Made by a program: the position numbers and the translations under genes
DNA from: Mesostigma viride
Taxonomy: Eukaryota; Streptophyta; Mesostigmatophyceae; Mesostigmatales; Mesostigmataceae
NCBI GenBank assembly: GCA_009746045.1
Contig: RPFO01001840.1
Span: 1 to 39,433, forward strand
Direction of reading: 5' to 3'
DNA: 39,433 nucleotides
The notes under the pieces: generated by a model
Told to the model about the DNA's origin: nothing
Databases searched by the model: none
The model's input: only the letters and a program-made list of their open reading frames with translations
Shown: in pieces, positions 1 to 20,750 of the stretch
Numbering within the stretch: the first letter of the stretch is position 1
Layout: the number at the start of each line of letters is the position of its first letter

Positions 1-2
1 GC

Positions 3-9220
<9,218 letters not shown>

Positions 9221-9866
9221 TTCATCCCCTTCAATTAGTCCATCCCAGCCTTGTCCATTGTACCACTCGGTCACGAGATAGCTGCCCTTGGGTGGTGCCA
9301 TGTCCGGCGGATGAGTTAAAATGTTGTTATTGTATTAAAGCATGGATAAAATAATTGCATTTTCATTTTAGCAACATCAAAGAGACAACATAACATGTTC
9401 ATAATTCAATTGTGATTGATTTGGGTTTGATAAACAGTGCTCTCAACGTTTTCCAATTCATCTACACCTTAGTCATGAATTTCAATACAAAATGCTGGTG
9501 GGATGGTGATGCATGGAGCATGAATTAATGGATTAAAATATTTACTCATATAATTTTAACACCTAAAAAGTGATTTCAGTCGTCACATGCAATGTTGGGC
9601 TACCACCTCTTTTGTTTTGGAATTTTGGCACAGTATCGAGAAAGAGGTAATTCCAAAGTTTGCCAATGACTGCATGGTCTCGGAGCTAAACCAAGAGTTG
9701 TGTGTACGACCCTCATTTGTCGTGGCATGATCCACGTAGGGTCTGAGTACAAGGCTAACCAGGACAGTCATAATGCGTACACTCTATGCTCCTAGTACTT
9801 GTTGATATTGACATATTCTCCAGATTTCTGGCCTGCGCCGGTAGTCGCTTTGATATTGCATTCATT
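9221..9866. other. AT-rich 3' flank of the transposase-related gene, no gene seen
   Basis: Composition drops to AT-rich directly after the stop at 9220. Only short ORFs without recognisable domains are present. I see no clear terminal inverted repeat that would close a MULE here. Confidence 0.5.
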
Positions 9867-10520
9867 ATGCTCACGTGATGCATGTCACGATAATATTATA
9901 CTGTCTAACGTATTAGTTGCATTGAATTGAAGCGTTACTCCGTTGGGAGATCACGTAACACATGTCCGGTAGTCTGTAATATTAAGGCAGATGGTGCGCA
10001 AGGATAGATGGCAAGTAGTGATGAAGGAGACCACCCCCAAGTCTGTGGGGGCTCCGCGTGTGACCAAGTATGGCATTCATAGCGATTCGGGCCGCGGTGC
10101 CCACACCCCTGTAACTAGGACCTAGATAGCTTATACCATCCATTCCATCCCATGTTCCCCTCCCACTGAGGACTTATGCTCACGTGACGCAGTCACGTGT
10201 CTATTAATTAATTAATTAATGTCCGGTAGGGGCACCTCGGGTAACCCGCTACGGTCGGCACAGTGCCACCGGCCGCGGGGCCCACAATCCTGCTACCCGT
10301 GCTTAGATAGTTTCTTTCGCATGTCATCCATTCCCTTCATGAGGATACTGCTCACGCAGTCACGTGGTATTAATTAATTAATTAAATGTCCGTGAGAGGG
10401 GGTACATGGTCTATAAGCGTGCTAAGCAACAACCTGCAAATGATGTAAACTTAATAATGCTCACGTGATGTTTGTTAATTATAATATTGATAATTGTCTC
10501 TTGTTCACGTGGTGCAGTCA
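9867..10520. repeat. Diverged tandem modules with palindromic CACGTG boxes and (TTAA)n
   Basis: Modules begin with GCTCACGTGA or similar near 9870, 10178, 10348, 10458 and 10502. Three are followed by TGTCCG (9962, 10220, 10387), and two of these have (TTAA)n just before it. The segments around 10090-10150 and 10268-10335 align with each other (GGCCGCGG, GCCCACA, TTAGATAG or CTAGATAG, CATCCATTCC), so this is an old tandem duplication with indels. CACGTG is the core bound by bHLH/bZIP factors, but no gene starts nearby to make a regulatory role firm. Confidence 0.6.
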
Positions 10521-10880
10521 CGTTCTTATCGCACGCAATTGATAGCACTGTTACGAGTTAACCCACCTCTATGTGAGAACCTGTACGTCTCCACCGTTGG
10601 CACTCGAATGGTACCTATCACCACTAAAGATGATTTAGAGGAATCGTTCGCGACAGCTAGATTGCAATGAAGCTTGATACATGTTCAGCTGCAATAAAAC
10701 ACATTTCCCAATTAACACAAGCAACAGCTATTGTGTGGGTCGACAACAACCAACTAACTATGAGCCCAACTCGAACGTATCGACGTTGGCTAGACTGCCA
10801 TTATTGTTCTCACGACAGACCATACATTGAGGTGCTCACAGAACGCTGGCACCAAGGGCAGAGGACATACAGGTAAAAAC
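10521..10880. other. No gene recognised between repeat blocks
   Basis: This stretch contains only a 69-codon ORF at 10667-10876 without any recognisable domain and leads straight into the 21-bp minisatellite. Confidence 0.4.
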
Positions 10881-11696
10881 CATGACATGAGTAGGAACGG
10901 GCATGGCATGACTAGGAACGTGTACAGCATGACTAGGAACGGGTATGGCATGACTAGGAAGTAGGAACAGGTATGGCATGACTAGGAAAGAGCATGGCAT
11001 GACTAGGAACGGGCATGGCATGACTAGGAACGGGTGTGGCATGACTAGGAACGTGTACAACATGACTAGGAACGGGTATGGCATGACTAGGAATGAGTAT
11101 GTCATGACTCGGAACGGGTATGGCATGACTCGGAACGACCATGGCATGACTAGGAACGGGTACAGCATGACTAGGAACGGGTATGGCATGACTAGGAATG
11201 AGTATGTCATGACTCGGAACGGGTATGGCATGACTCGGAACGACCATGGCATGACTAGGAACGGGTATGGCATGACTAGGAACGGGTGTGGCATGACTAG
11301 GAGCGTGTACAGCATGACTAGGAACGGGTATGGCATGACTAGGAACGGGTATGGCATGACTAGGAACGGGTATGGCATGACTAGGAACGGGCATGGCATG
11401 ACTAGGAACGGGTGTGGCATGACTAGGAACGGGCATGGCATGACTAGGAACGGCCATGGCATGACTAGGAACGGGCATGGCATGACTAGGAACGGGTATG
11501 GCATGACTAGGAACGGGTATGGCATGACTAGGAACGGGTATGGCATGACTAGGAACGGGCATGGCATGACTAGTAACGAGTATGGCATGACTAGGAACGG
11601 GCATGGCATGACTAGGAACGGGTATGGCATGACTCGGAACGACCATGGCATGACTAGGAACGGCCATGGCATGACTAGGAACGGGTATGGCATGAC
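10881..11696. repeat. 21-bp minisatellite, about 39 units
   Basis: The consensus unit is GGCATGACTAGGAACGGGTA plus T. Units differ mainly at the GGGTAT/GGGCAT/GACCAT positions and at AGG/CGG, and a short insertion interrupts the array near 10959-10972. A higher-order pattern is visible: the block around 11065-11150 is repeated almost exactly around 11170-11255. Because 21 is seven codons, long ORFs appear on both strands, but they are by-products of the repeat. Confidence 0.95.
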
Positions 11697-12118
11697 GTGG
11701 CCCACGCGCATGTGCGCCCATAATGGCCCCCATGGATGATGCTTTCAGTATTTAGCCGCGCCCAGCCTACAATGGGACCTCCCATGGATGATGCATTAAG
11801 AATTTAGCCATGCGATGCCTATGCAGGGAGTTACTCTCTGCTGAGATGCCATGTGTACACCAGCTATAGCCTAGCCACATACCCTCCACCCCATATGTCA
11901 TGCAGGCCTTCTAGGCCCTCTCCTCAAGCCCCCCCTGGGTGCCTGTGCTTGTTAAGGAGGCATGAACCATCATGGCGGTGCAGGTGCACCTTGTGCACCC
12001 AGAGCAGGTGACAGTTGTACATCCTCCACCTGCAGGTTGTAGCCCTGATTGTATTACAAACCCATAGATGCCCTTTTCTCAGGGCTATGTGTTACATATG
12101 CTCCCAACGGAGCTATCA
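11697..12118. other. Spacer between minisatellite clusters, possible retroelement 3' end
   Basis: No gene is seen. The right end carries a short hairpin, CTCCCAACGGAG (about 12100), followed by an AT run and (TTAA)n. This layout resembles a non-LTR retroelement tail and recurs at 28447-28605. Confidence 0.35.
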
Positions 12119-12246
12119 TTTTAATTAATTAATTAATTAATGGCATGACTAGGAACGGGAGTGACATGACTAGGAACGACCATGGCATGACTCGGAACGA
12201 CCATGGCATGACTAGGAAGGAGCATGGCATGACTAGGAACGGGTAT
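12119..12246. repeat. (TTAA)n followed by a second short cluster of the 21-bp minisatellite
   Basis: (TTAA)n at 12119-12141 abuts five more units of the 21-bp repeat ending at about 12246. The cluster is separated from the main array by about 420 bp of unrelated sequence. Confidence 0.85.
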
Positions 12247-12980
12247 GGCGGCCAAGCACGTGGGCGGGTTCGTGCTATTCGTACCGTTGATGCTGAAGAG
12301 TCACAGGTATCGTTGGAACGGAACGGTCCAGGGGTCGCAGGCGGTTCTTCCCGGGACTGATCTTCCAGCGCTGCAAGAAAATCACGAACATGTCCCTGGT
12401 TGGGTAAAGAAAGCAGGCAAACCCCGACCGGCCGACCGCGTCCCCACCGTGCATGTACCTTGGTAAGACGTACGTAAGGTTCTGTGGGCTGAACTGACCG
12501 CGCTTCAAGAATATGACGATTTGAAGCCACTATGAAGGTATATGCAAACCATGTCGGCGTCATCCGCTCGACCCCTCTTACTCAGATATAGTTGGATATG
12601 CAGCATAAAAAGCAACGGGGAGAAATTGTCAATGACTATGATCCCCCAACTGTGGGTGTTAGGAAATAGAAAAAGCATGGCAGGCATAGCTTGCGTGCAA
12701 CATTGGGGGTCGGAAATTCTAGTCGGGGGGGTCAGTGGACTCCAACGTGGACTCGAGACTCAGATTGATTGATTATTGAGGGTAAACTGCACGACTACAG
12801 GCTCTTTGCGCGCGCCACATGTTAAGTAATCATGCCATCAGCTGCCATTTTGAACGCATCATAAGGAAACCCGTCGGGTTAAAAACTAAGATCTAAACGG
12901 CCATCACCACTCGCATCGACGACGAAATTCGGCTAAGTCCAAAGGCAGCCGATACGATTTACGTCGTTTGCAGTTTTACG
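12247..12980. other. No gene recognised
   Basis: Only short ORFs lacking recognisable motifs occur on either strand. Confidence 0.4.
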
Positions 12981-13112
12981 CGCCAGCCTTGCGCACGCTG
13001 CCGCGCCGCGCCCAGCCACGATGCACTCCCAGCCTTGCGCACTCCCAGCCTCGCGCACTCCCCAGCCTTGCGCACGCCAGCCTTGCGCACGCTGCGCCGC
13101 GCCCAGCCTTGT
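12981..13112. repeat. Short GC-rich degenerate minisatellite (CAGCCTTGCGCAC core)
   Basis: About six imperfect copies of a 13-20 bp unit lie 280-400 bp upstream of the arginine deiminase start. Any promoter role is unproven. Confidence 0.7.
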
Positions 13113-13387
13113 GCATCGTCTGAAGAAATCAGTGTCTGATGTTTACAAAAACTCCATTGCGCCCGCTTTATCCGTCCTTGGCCAAATTGAGCTACTGTAT
13201 CCGCTGTCGGATGGCGCACCTGAGAGGTCGTCGATATAGAGCTGACGAGAGAGCATGACTCTCGTGGCACTGGTCGTGCCAGCTGGTCCTCCTTTTACTC
13301 CTCCCATGTCCGCGCAGTTTGCGCCCAAGTAGCAGGCCAGCACCCGGTTTTTCGGGCTTCGGCGTGACTGCAGAGACGTCCGCAAGC

Positions 13388-16300
13388 ATGCCAAATGATG
13401 TTATGGGCTTAGGCCTAAAAGACATGGAGCCGATTTTCACGTCGAGGGAAGAATTCCTGTCGGGGAACAAGAGGGAGGCATCGGTCCTCAATTCGCCTGT
13501 GAAGAGGCTTCGCCGCACACCGTCGGCGTTGAATTTGCTGCAGCCGTTTGCCGGGCAAACTCTTGCCGGTCAGCGGCACGAAAATGATGTTGCCGAAATC
13601 GTTCTTGTCTGCGAGCCGGGTATGTCAGCGTCCACGTCTTGACTAAAGCCACGGCCGTTTGTGTGTGGAAACGTTCAGTATTCGAAGCCCAATTGAGGTT
13701 TCGGTGCTGCATACTTTGTTGGTAGGCAGGCATTTACGTGTCTGCGCATGCGCCATTTTGCCAACAAGTTCTCCGCATGCCAAGGTTCTGAACAGTGCCC
13801 GCCGTATCGCCGCTGCACCGCCCACAGATTACCGGATTTACTTACAAGGGGGAAAACGGTCACCTGAGACGTTGGTGTTTGAGGGTCTAAAATACGCCTG
13901 CCGTTGTGAGCTACCTTTCTCTTCGCACACAACATGTCAGGACGTACAGTAGTGGGCAATCGTGCTCCTTCGACAGTTTCCGCCGGCACTATCTAATTCG
14001 CGCATTTCCAGGCCGTACATTCCATTCGCTTATTCTGCGGGCCTTGAGCTCCGAATACGCTTCGGCGCCAGGATCCCACCACCTGCAGTTGTTCGTGCAC
14101 AGAACCTGGCCAAGTCCTTTCTTCTCGCCATGTGGGCAGCCAATCAGCTCACTCTTTCATGTATCTGACATAAACTAATTCACCTGTAAGTAGGGATGCA
14201 CACAACCCAGCCACTTTCCTGTTACTGCCCACCTGGGCAGCAGTTGTGCACTTCTGTATCTGGGCAGAGCAGCCTGTGCAGCCACTGTATGTAGTTCATG
14301 CACGGGCTGGATACGCAGGTCTGCCTACGAAAGGCCTGACACAGGACCATGTTTCATGTTATATATTGCTACTAATGTACGTGCAATCCTTACCCTTGCA
14401 CTCCTTACTCTGAACTGATATGGAGTGGGTTCTCTAGTAGAATGCTGGCCTTCTTATATTGTGGTGGCGCAGCTGACGTGCCGTGCTGTGCAATTTACTA
14501 ATTACGTTGTGTATTCTCAAGTAATGTGGATTGTCCATGTAAATTGCATACACGGCGTAGGGTAAGAGGCTTCATGCCGTGCACGTGTGGGAATGCAGCG
14601 ACATGGGTTAAGTGCGCAGGCATGACCTAGCTTAAACATCTTGCACTTTCATGGTAATGCTTAACTTGATTAGAATTAGAATCAACGATGATAGACACTC
14701 TATGTTAGGCCTTCTATGATTAGAATTAGAATCAACGATGATAGACACTCTATGTTAGGCCTTCTATGATTAGAATTAGAATCAACGATGATAGACACTC
14801 TATGTTAGGCCTTCTATGATTAGAATTAGAATCAACGATGATAGACACTCTATGTTAGGCCTTCTATGTTAGGCGTTCTATGGAGACAGCGCATAGTGGA
14901 TGCGCAAGCCCGCAAACGTCACGTGATACTTTGTGTGTGGCACTTGAACCCCCCCCCCCCCCCCCCCCCCCGCTTGTTCTCACATGCCCTCTTCCCACCC
15001 CTGTCCCACGCCCTCTTCCTGCGCCCCTTCTACTCCCCCCTTCCCCGTCCACTGCCCCGGCACCCCTCTCTGCCCCATGGCGGTGCCTGTGCCTGACCGC
15101 GAGCGTTCCCCCGCCCACCTAGCCTTTCCTCGAAACTGTTTCTGGCCCCCTGTTCCCTTCCTCGATGCCTTTTCTTCCCCCCCATGCCGATGCATCTGCA
15201 CAGGCCTGCCCAAGATGATGGGATCAGCCTGCGTTTGACATGGCCATCTACAGTCTAGGAACTAAAGAACCATTATTGCCCCCCTTTCTCTTCCCCGATG
15301 CTCCGTCGCAGACCTGCCCAAGATGATGGGGTCCCTTCACCCGTGCGGGTCGCTGTACGAGCGCCCGATCAACCTCGACGAGGCCAAGGCTCAGCATCAG
15401 GCTTTCCAGCAAGTGCTGTCCAAGCACGGCGCGCGCGTGGTCACGATCAGGGATGTGCTGTCGCACGGCGCCGAGTCCAACGTGAAGGTGTGTGCTGTCG
15501 TCTCTGGTGAGGTGGCTCAGGATAGCCCTTACTAGCCCTTACACCGTTGCCGCGCCCAATGTGAAGGTGTGTTGTGGTCTCTGGTGAGCCCTTTCATCTG
15601 GTGGCTCCGGGGATTGCCGTTCCATCCTTGCCGTGCTCGACGATGTGAGGCGGCGCTTACAGAAGATAGTCCGCATCGCAGCCCTTGCCCGAGTGTAAAG
15701 GTGAGTGTCATTGTCACAAACGACAGCCCTTTTTTATCTTCCCCTGAATGTGAAGCTGCGGTCCATGATGGCCGTGGAGCTGTGCTGAACGTGGAGTTGT
15801 AGTCCATGATGGCCGTGGAGCTGTGCTGAACGTGGAGTTGTAGTCCATATGAGACCAGCGGTGCCCCTACGGCGTCCGACATGAAGGCGGGGCGGGCGCT
15901 GCGTTCACGTTAACACGTGTGCCTTTGACTTGGCATAGGACGGTTTGCCCTCCCTGGTATGTGGAGGGAGGGAGGGGGCCACTGAGTCCAACATCAAGGC
16001 TCATTTTCGGTGGCCCAGGTTGAAAATGGCCGGGCTGCAACTCATGGCAGTGAGCGCGTCTTTGCCGAGCCGTTGGTGAAGATGCGGCCGTCATGCGGAC
16101 ATGGCAGCTGACACTCGGCACCCGACCAAAGTGGCTCTGGTGGGGGAAATGTCCCAAACAACACGCACACGTACCTTGAGCAGTGGGAGGCCGCTATGTT
16201 CGTGCTGCGGTGTTGTCTTGCTTCATGCTGCCGTGGTATCACTGCTGTGGTATTATCATCATGGGATGTGTTTATTCATTAGTATTCAGTTAATTGTTTA

Positions 16301-19300
16301 TGTTGGCATATTATGCCCTATGGGGGGAGGTGGGGTCATTTTGAGCCGGAAGACTTTGACTTGGTGGTTAAGTATCCTAAACAAGATTTGAGCCCTGATC
16401 ATGCTACCAATCTTCACGACCGGACAGGACCGCATCGACCTGGAGGACCTGGCCTCGCGCTGCCTCAAGTACGAGCTGCACAGCGATTGCGAGGAGCGGC
16501 TGCTGTCGGCCTCCGACCGCTTCTATCTGGGCGACACCTACAAGGGGCAGGTGGGCAGGGCTGCGGGTACAAGGGGCAGGTGGGCAGGGCTGCGGGTACA
16601 AGGGGCAGGTGGGCAGGGCTGCGGGTACAAGGGGCAGGTGGGCAGGGTTGCGGGTACAAGGGGCAGGTGGGCAGGGCTGCGGGTACAAGGGGCAGGTGGG
16701 CAGGGCTGCGGGTACAAGGGGCAGGTGGGCAGGGCTGCGGGTACAAGGGGCAGGTGGGCAGGGCTGCGGGTACAAGGGGCAGGTGGGCAGGGTTGCGGGT
16801 ACAAGGGGTAGGTGGGCAGGGCTGCGGGTACAAGGGGCAGGTGGGCAGGGATGCGGGTACAAGGGGTAGGTGGGCAGGGTTGCGGGTACAAGGGGCAGGT
16901 GGGCAGGGCTGCGGGTACAAGGGGCAGGTGGGCAGGGCTGCGGGTACAAGGGGCAGGTGGGCAGGGTTGCGGGTACAAGGGGTAGGTGGGCAGGGCTGCG
17001 GGTACAAGGGGCAGGTGGGCAGGGCTGCGGGTACAAGGGGCAGGTGGGCAGGGCTGCGGGTACAAGGGGCAGGTGGGCAGGGCTGCGGGTACAAGGGGCA
17101 GGTGGGCAGGGCTGCGGGTACAAGGGGCAGGTGGGCAGGGCTGCGGGTACAAGGGGCAGGTGGGCAGGGCTGCGGGTACAAGGGGCAGGTGGGCAGGGCT
17201 GCGGGTACAAGGGGCAGGTGGGCAGGGTTGCGGGTACAAGGGGCAGGTGGGCAGGGCTGCGGGTACAAGGGGCAGGTGGGCAGGGCTGCGGGTACAAGGG
17301 GTAGGGTATGACCACACGTGAACATGTGGGTCGAGGAGAGCGTAGGTCTGACCCCTTCTAATTATTGGCAGGCATGTACTTGGTGCAGGTGGGCGGGGGT
17401 CGGTGGTTGCTCGTTCGCGCAAAATGCATCGAGGGATCGAAGCCATAGGACGTGGTTGCTTTGATTTGGGGGACGCGTACAAGGGGCAGTGTTGCTTTCT
17501 TTTGCAAGCATCTTGGTGTTCTCACTGTGATCTTTGTGTTTCATACGTTGCTTCGGAGATGATGTGCAGGATGCGATGCGTACGGCTGGGTGTGGTGGGT
17601 CTTATGATCTTCTCCATGTTGCCTAGAGAAGTATTTATAGTTCTTTTTTACACTATATTCATATGCACTATATATTCATATGCAAAGGTTCTCTTCTCGT
17701 GGTTCCTGTGGTTCACTTCCAACGCGCTCGCACGTCTGTCAATGCTCTGCTTGTGTCCATACCCATCGAACACGGCTGCGGAATCTGTATAAGTTATAGT
17801 CACCGTGTTCGCGGATTATAGTCACCGTGTTCACGGATTTTAGTCGCCGTGTTTATGGATGATAGTCACCGTGTTCATGGATTATAGTCACCGTGTTTGC
17901 GGTCCTGTGCGGGCTGGTCCACCTGTTCTGACATCCTGCTCTACTGAAGTCTAAAGATGTGCTTGTGCTACTAGTACTGAATAAAGAAAATTGTTCGGTT
18001 GGTTCCCATGGCCCATCCCCACCCACAGCTGTCGGAACTTGTAAGAGCCAGTGCGCCTTGTGTGCCATTGCGTTCATAAGTTACAGCTTCGCACAGCGCC
18101 CGCCTTACGGCTTGTTGAGCATGTGCTTCACACGCGCCCCTTCAACCGCACCACCACAGGCGCTGGAGGCGCTGTCTAGGTCAATGTGCTATTGTTTTGT
18201 ACCATTCTTGTCACCGCGCAACTGCAGGTGCTGGGGGCGCTGTCCGTTTAACAGCTGGCCAACATGCTGCTGACAAGCCCTATGCCACCTTTAACCATGT
18301 GCCACTGGTGCGCGCTCCTTTCACCCCACCCCAAAACCCTTGCAGGTGCTGGAGGCGCTGTCCATCGAGCAGCTCGTCAACATTGTGCTGACAAACCCGA
18401 CGGTCACCGTCCAGCCCAGCTTCCGCGACACGGGCTTCACCGCGACGTACAACTTCAACCCGCTGACCAACCTCATCTACACGCGCGACCAGCAGATCAC
18501 CACCCGCAAGGGGATCGTCGCGTGCAGGTGGGTGTGGATGAGAGGTGTCAGTGCGTCTACATGTACAGCGGTTATTTTAATGTTATATGCACTAGATACA
18601 TACAGTAGCTGTTACATTTTTGTACCTTCTAATATTAAGGGTGTATACCCAGTAATCCTAGTAAAAACCCTAATAGAAAGGGTATATAACGGGGGTGTAC
18701 AATGCACTATATTACATATATATATAAACTCGGATGGATACCGTGTGCTGGATGTTGCGGTATTTCATGGGGGGCAGGTTTGTTACCAATCAGGGGGGCA
18801 GCGCAGCAGTACGCGCGAGGGGATGGTCACATTTGGGTGCGAGGGGGGGGGGGGGGGGGGGGGGGGGGCGCGAGCAAACTTTTCTATCTTACTGCCCGTG
18901 CAAAAGGAAAATAAGCATAAGGGCTGGCATTTTTTTAGAGGAGGTGTTCATAGGGGCTTGACCCTACCCTATTTACTTGTTAATCAATATGGTTAATATT
19001 GCAGTCATATAATGACTGCATTATAGGATCTGTGTGCGCTCAGACTAGACGCACGTCATGTAGGAACCGCCGCGATGCATAATGCCCGATCACGGCAGGC
19101 TGTTTTCTAACCAGCTCTGTCCTCTTACTCTCTCCCCAGGAGCCCACGAGCGCCTTCTTTCCCCCCCCTTTTTTTTAACCGTCCAAACTCATGTCTCATG
19201 CTGATTCGTTACCACTGCCTCATGCATCGCAGGCTGCGTTCGGAGCAGCGCCAGAGCGAGGCGGCCATCATGGCCTTCTGCCTCAAGAAGATCGGGATGG

Positions 19301-20683
19301 ACCTGATCGGGGGCATTGATGAGCCAGGGTACCTGGAGGGGGGGGTACGTCATGTCCCTTGCATTTCAGGTTACGACAATGGGAGGGGACACGATGCCAT
19401 CCAACTTTTTAAGGTCATGGCAGTTGTGTGTGTGGGGGGGGGGGGGCGCGCATGATGCTGCCACAGCGCACCTATCAGATGAGTCACACCAAGTATTGCG
19501 TTGTTAAAAGTTTAGCATTTTTCCGTGGTTTCATGTGAGTGTGCGTTTTCCTTTCCTCCTGCTTGCCAGGCGGCACGCTGTTTTACCACATCCTGGCGAT
19601 TTGTGATGTGTGGACAGAGACATGCAGACACGGTACCTTGCCTTGTGCTTGTTACGGTGGCCCCCTCGTATCACCCAGAAGATCTACGTCCCATCGCTTG
19701 TTCGCGCGCTCGTATTTCTCATGGCAGTGCGTTATGATGCTGGTCCACAAGATACTTCCCCATGCCGCTCTCCACGTGACCGTGCACCTGCAGGACTTGT
19801 CCCCCCTGGGTCGCTCGTGTGCTCAAATTTTACCGCGCTACAACACGACCAATATAACTTTCTCCAATTGGAATTTGAGCATTTTTTCTCTCAATAGTCG
19901 CACATCTCTTCCTCTCCCTCTCTTCCTCTTCCTTTCCCTCTCCTTCTCCCTGTCCTCCTTTTTGCCTTCTTGTTTTTTTGCATAATTTATTTTGTCCACT
20001 TCCGCATGTCACCCTTGCCCCTTCTCGCCCCCAGGACTTCTTCCCTGCGGGGGAAGACCTGTGCCTCATCGGCATCGGCCTGCGCTCCAACTTCGAGGCC
20101 GTGCAGCAGTGCATGGACAACGACTACCTGGGCACACGGCGGGTACGACCCGGCGCTTTGTGGTTCGGTCATTTCATTTTGTGGTCCGATTGGTCCTGTT
20201 TGAGAGCTCCATGCTACCTCGGCACGCGGCGGGTATGAGTCTTGTTTCATAAGGTTATGAAGGTATGATATTACAGTAAAATACATTTCTACAGATAGGT
20301 TGCAATACAATCGTGATATCAACATGTTGCTTTGTATCATATGCAGCGGCAAGAGCCTGCGTAGGTCTCATTGGTCCGCTGCTTGGACGCATTCCCATGA
20401 GACTAGAATTCACCCTCACCCTCCTATCCTTCATGAAAAGAAAATGAATTCACCTTGCTGCATTCTGGCCACCGCTGCCCCTCATTTTGGCAATGTCCGG
20501 AGGTCTGCCCCTGCTGCATCCCTTGGGATGTCAAGTGTAAAGAGTAGGCTGCTCTCCCCCCACCCCCCCGCCCCCCCCCTGCCCCCCCCCTGCCCCCCCC
20601 TGGGGAAGGGTTGGTCCCTTGCCAGGCTCGAAACCGACTAACTTTGGTTCCAATGCCGACTAACTTTGGCATTAGGTTGTGCA

Positions 20684-20750
<67 letters not shown>

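Noticed and set aside
10836-11739. ORFs of about 250-290 codons on both strands (MTRNGYG and VPSHAMP repeats)
   Set aside because: The 21-bp unit equals seven codons and lacks stops in several frames; no start context or splice evidence.
10881-17309. Possible CRISPR arrays at the 21-bp and 29-bp repeats
   Set aside because: Units are directly contiguous with no unique spacers, and the genome is eukaryotic.
16313-17482. ORFs of about 290-330 codons across the 29-bp array
   Set aside because: The array is intronic, cycles through all frames, and interrupts arginine deiminase between conserved exons 3 and 4.
19000-19020. Short perfect hairpin TGCAGTCAT-ATA-ATGACTGCA in intron 4
   Set aside because: Nine-bp stem is within chance expectation for a window of this size and has no flanking context.
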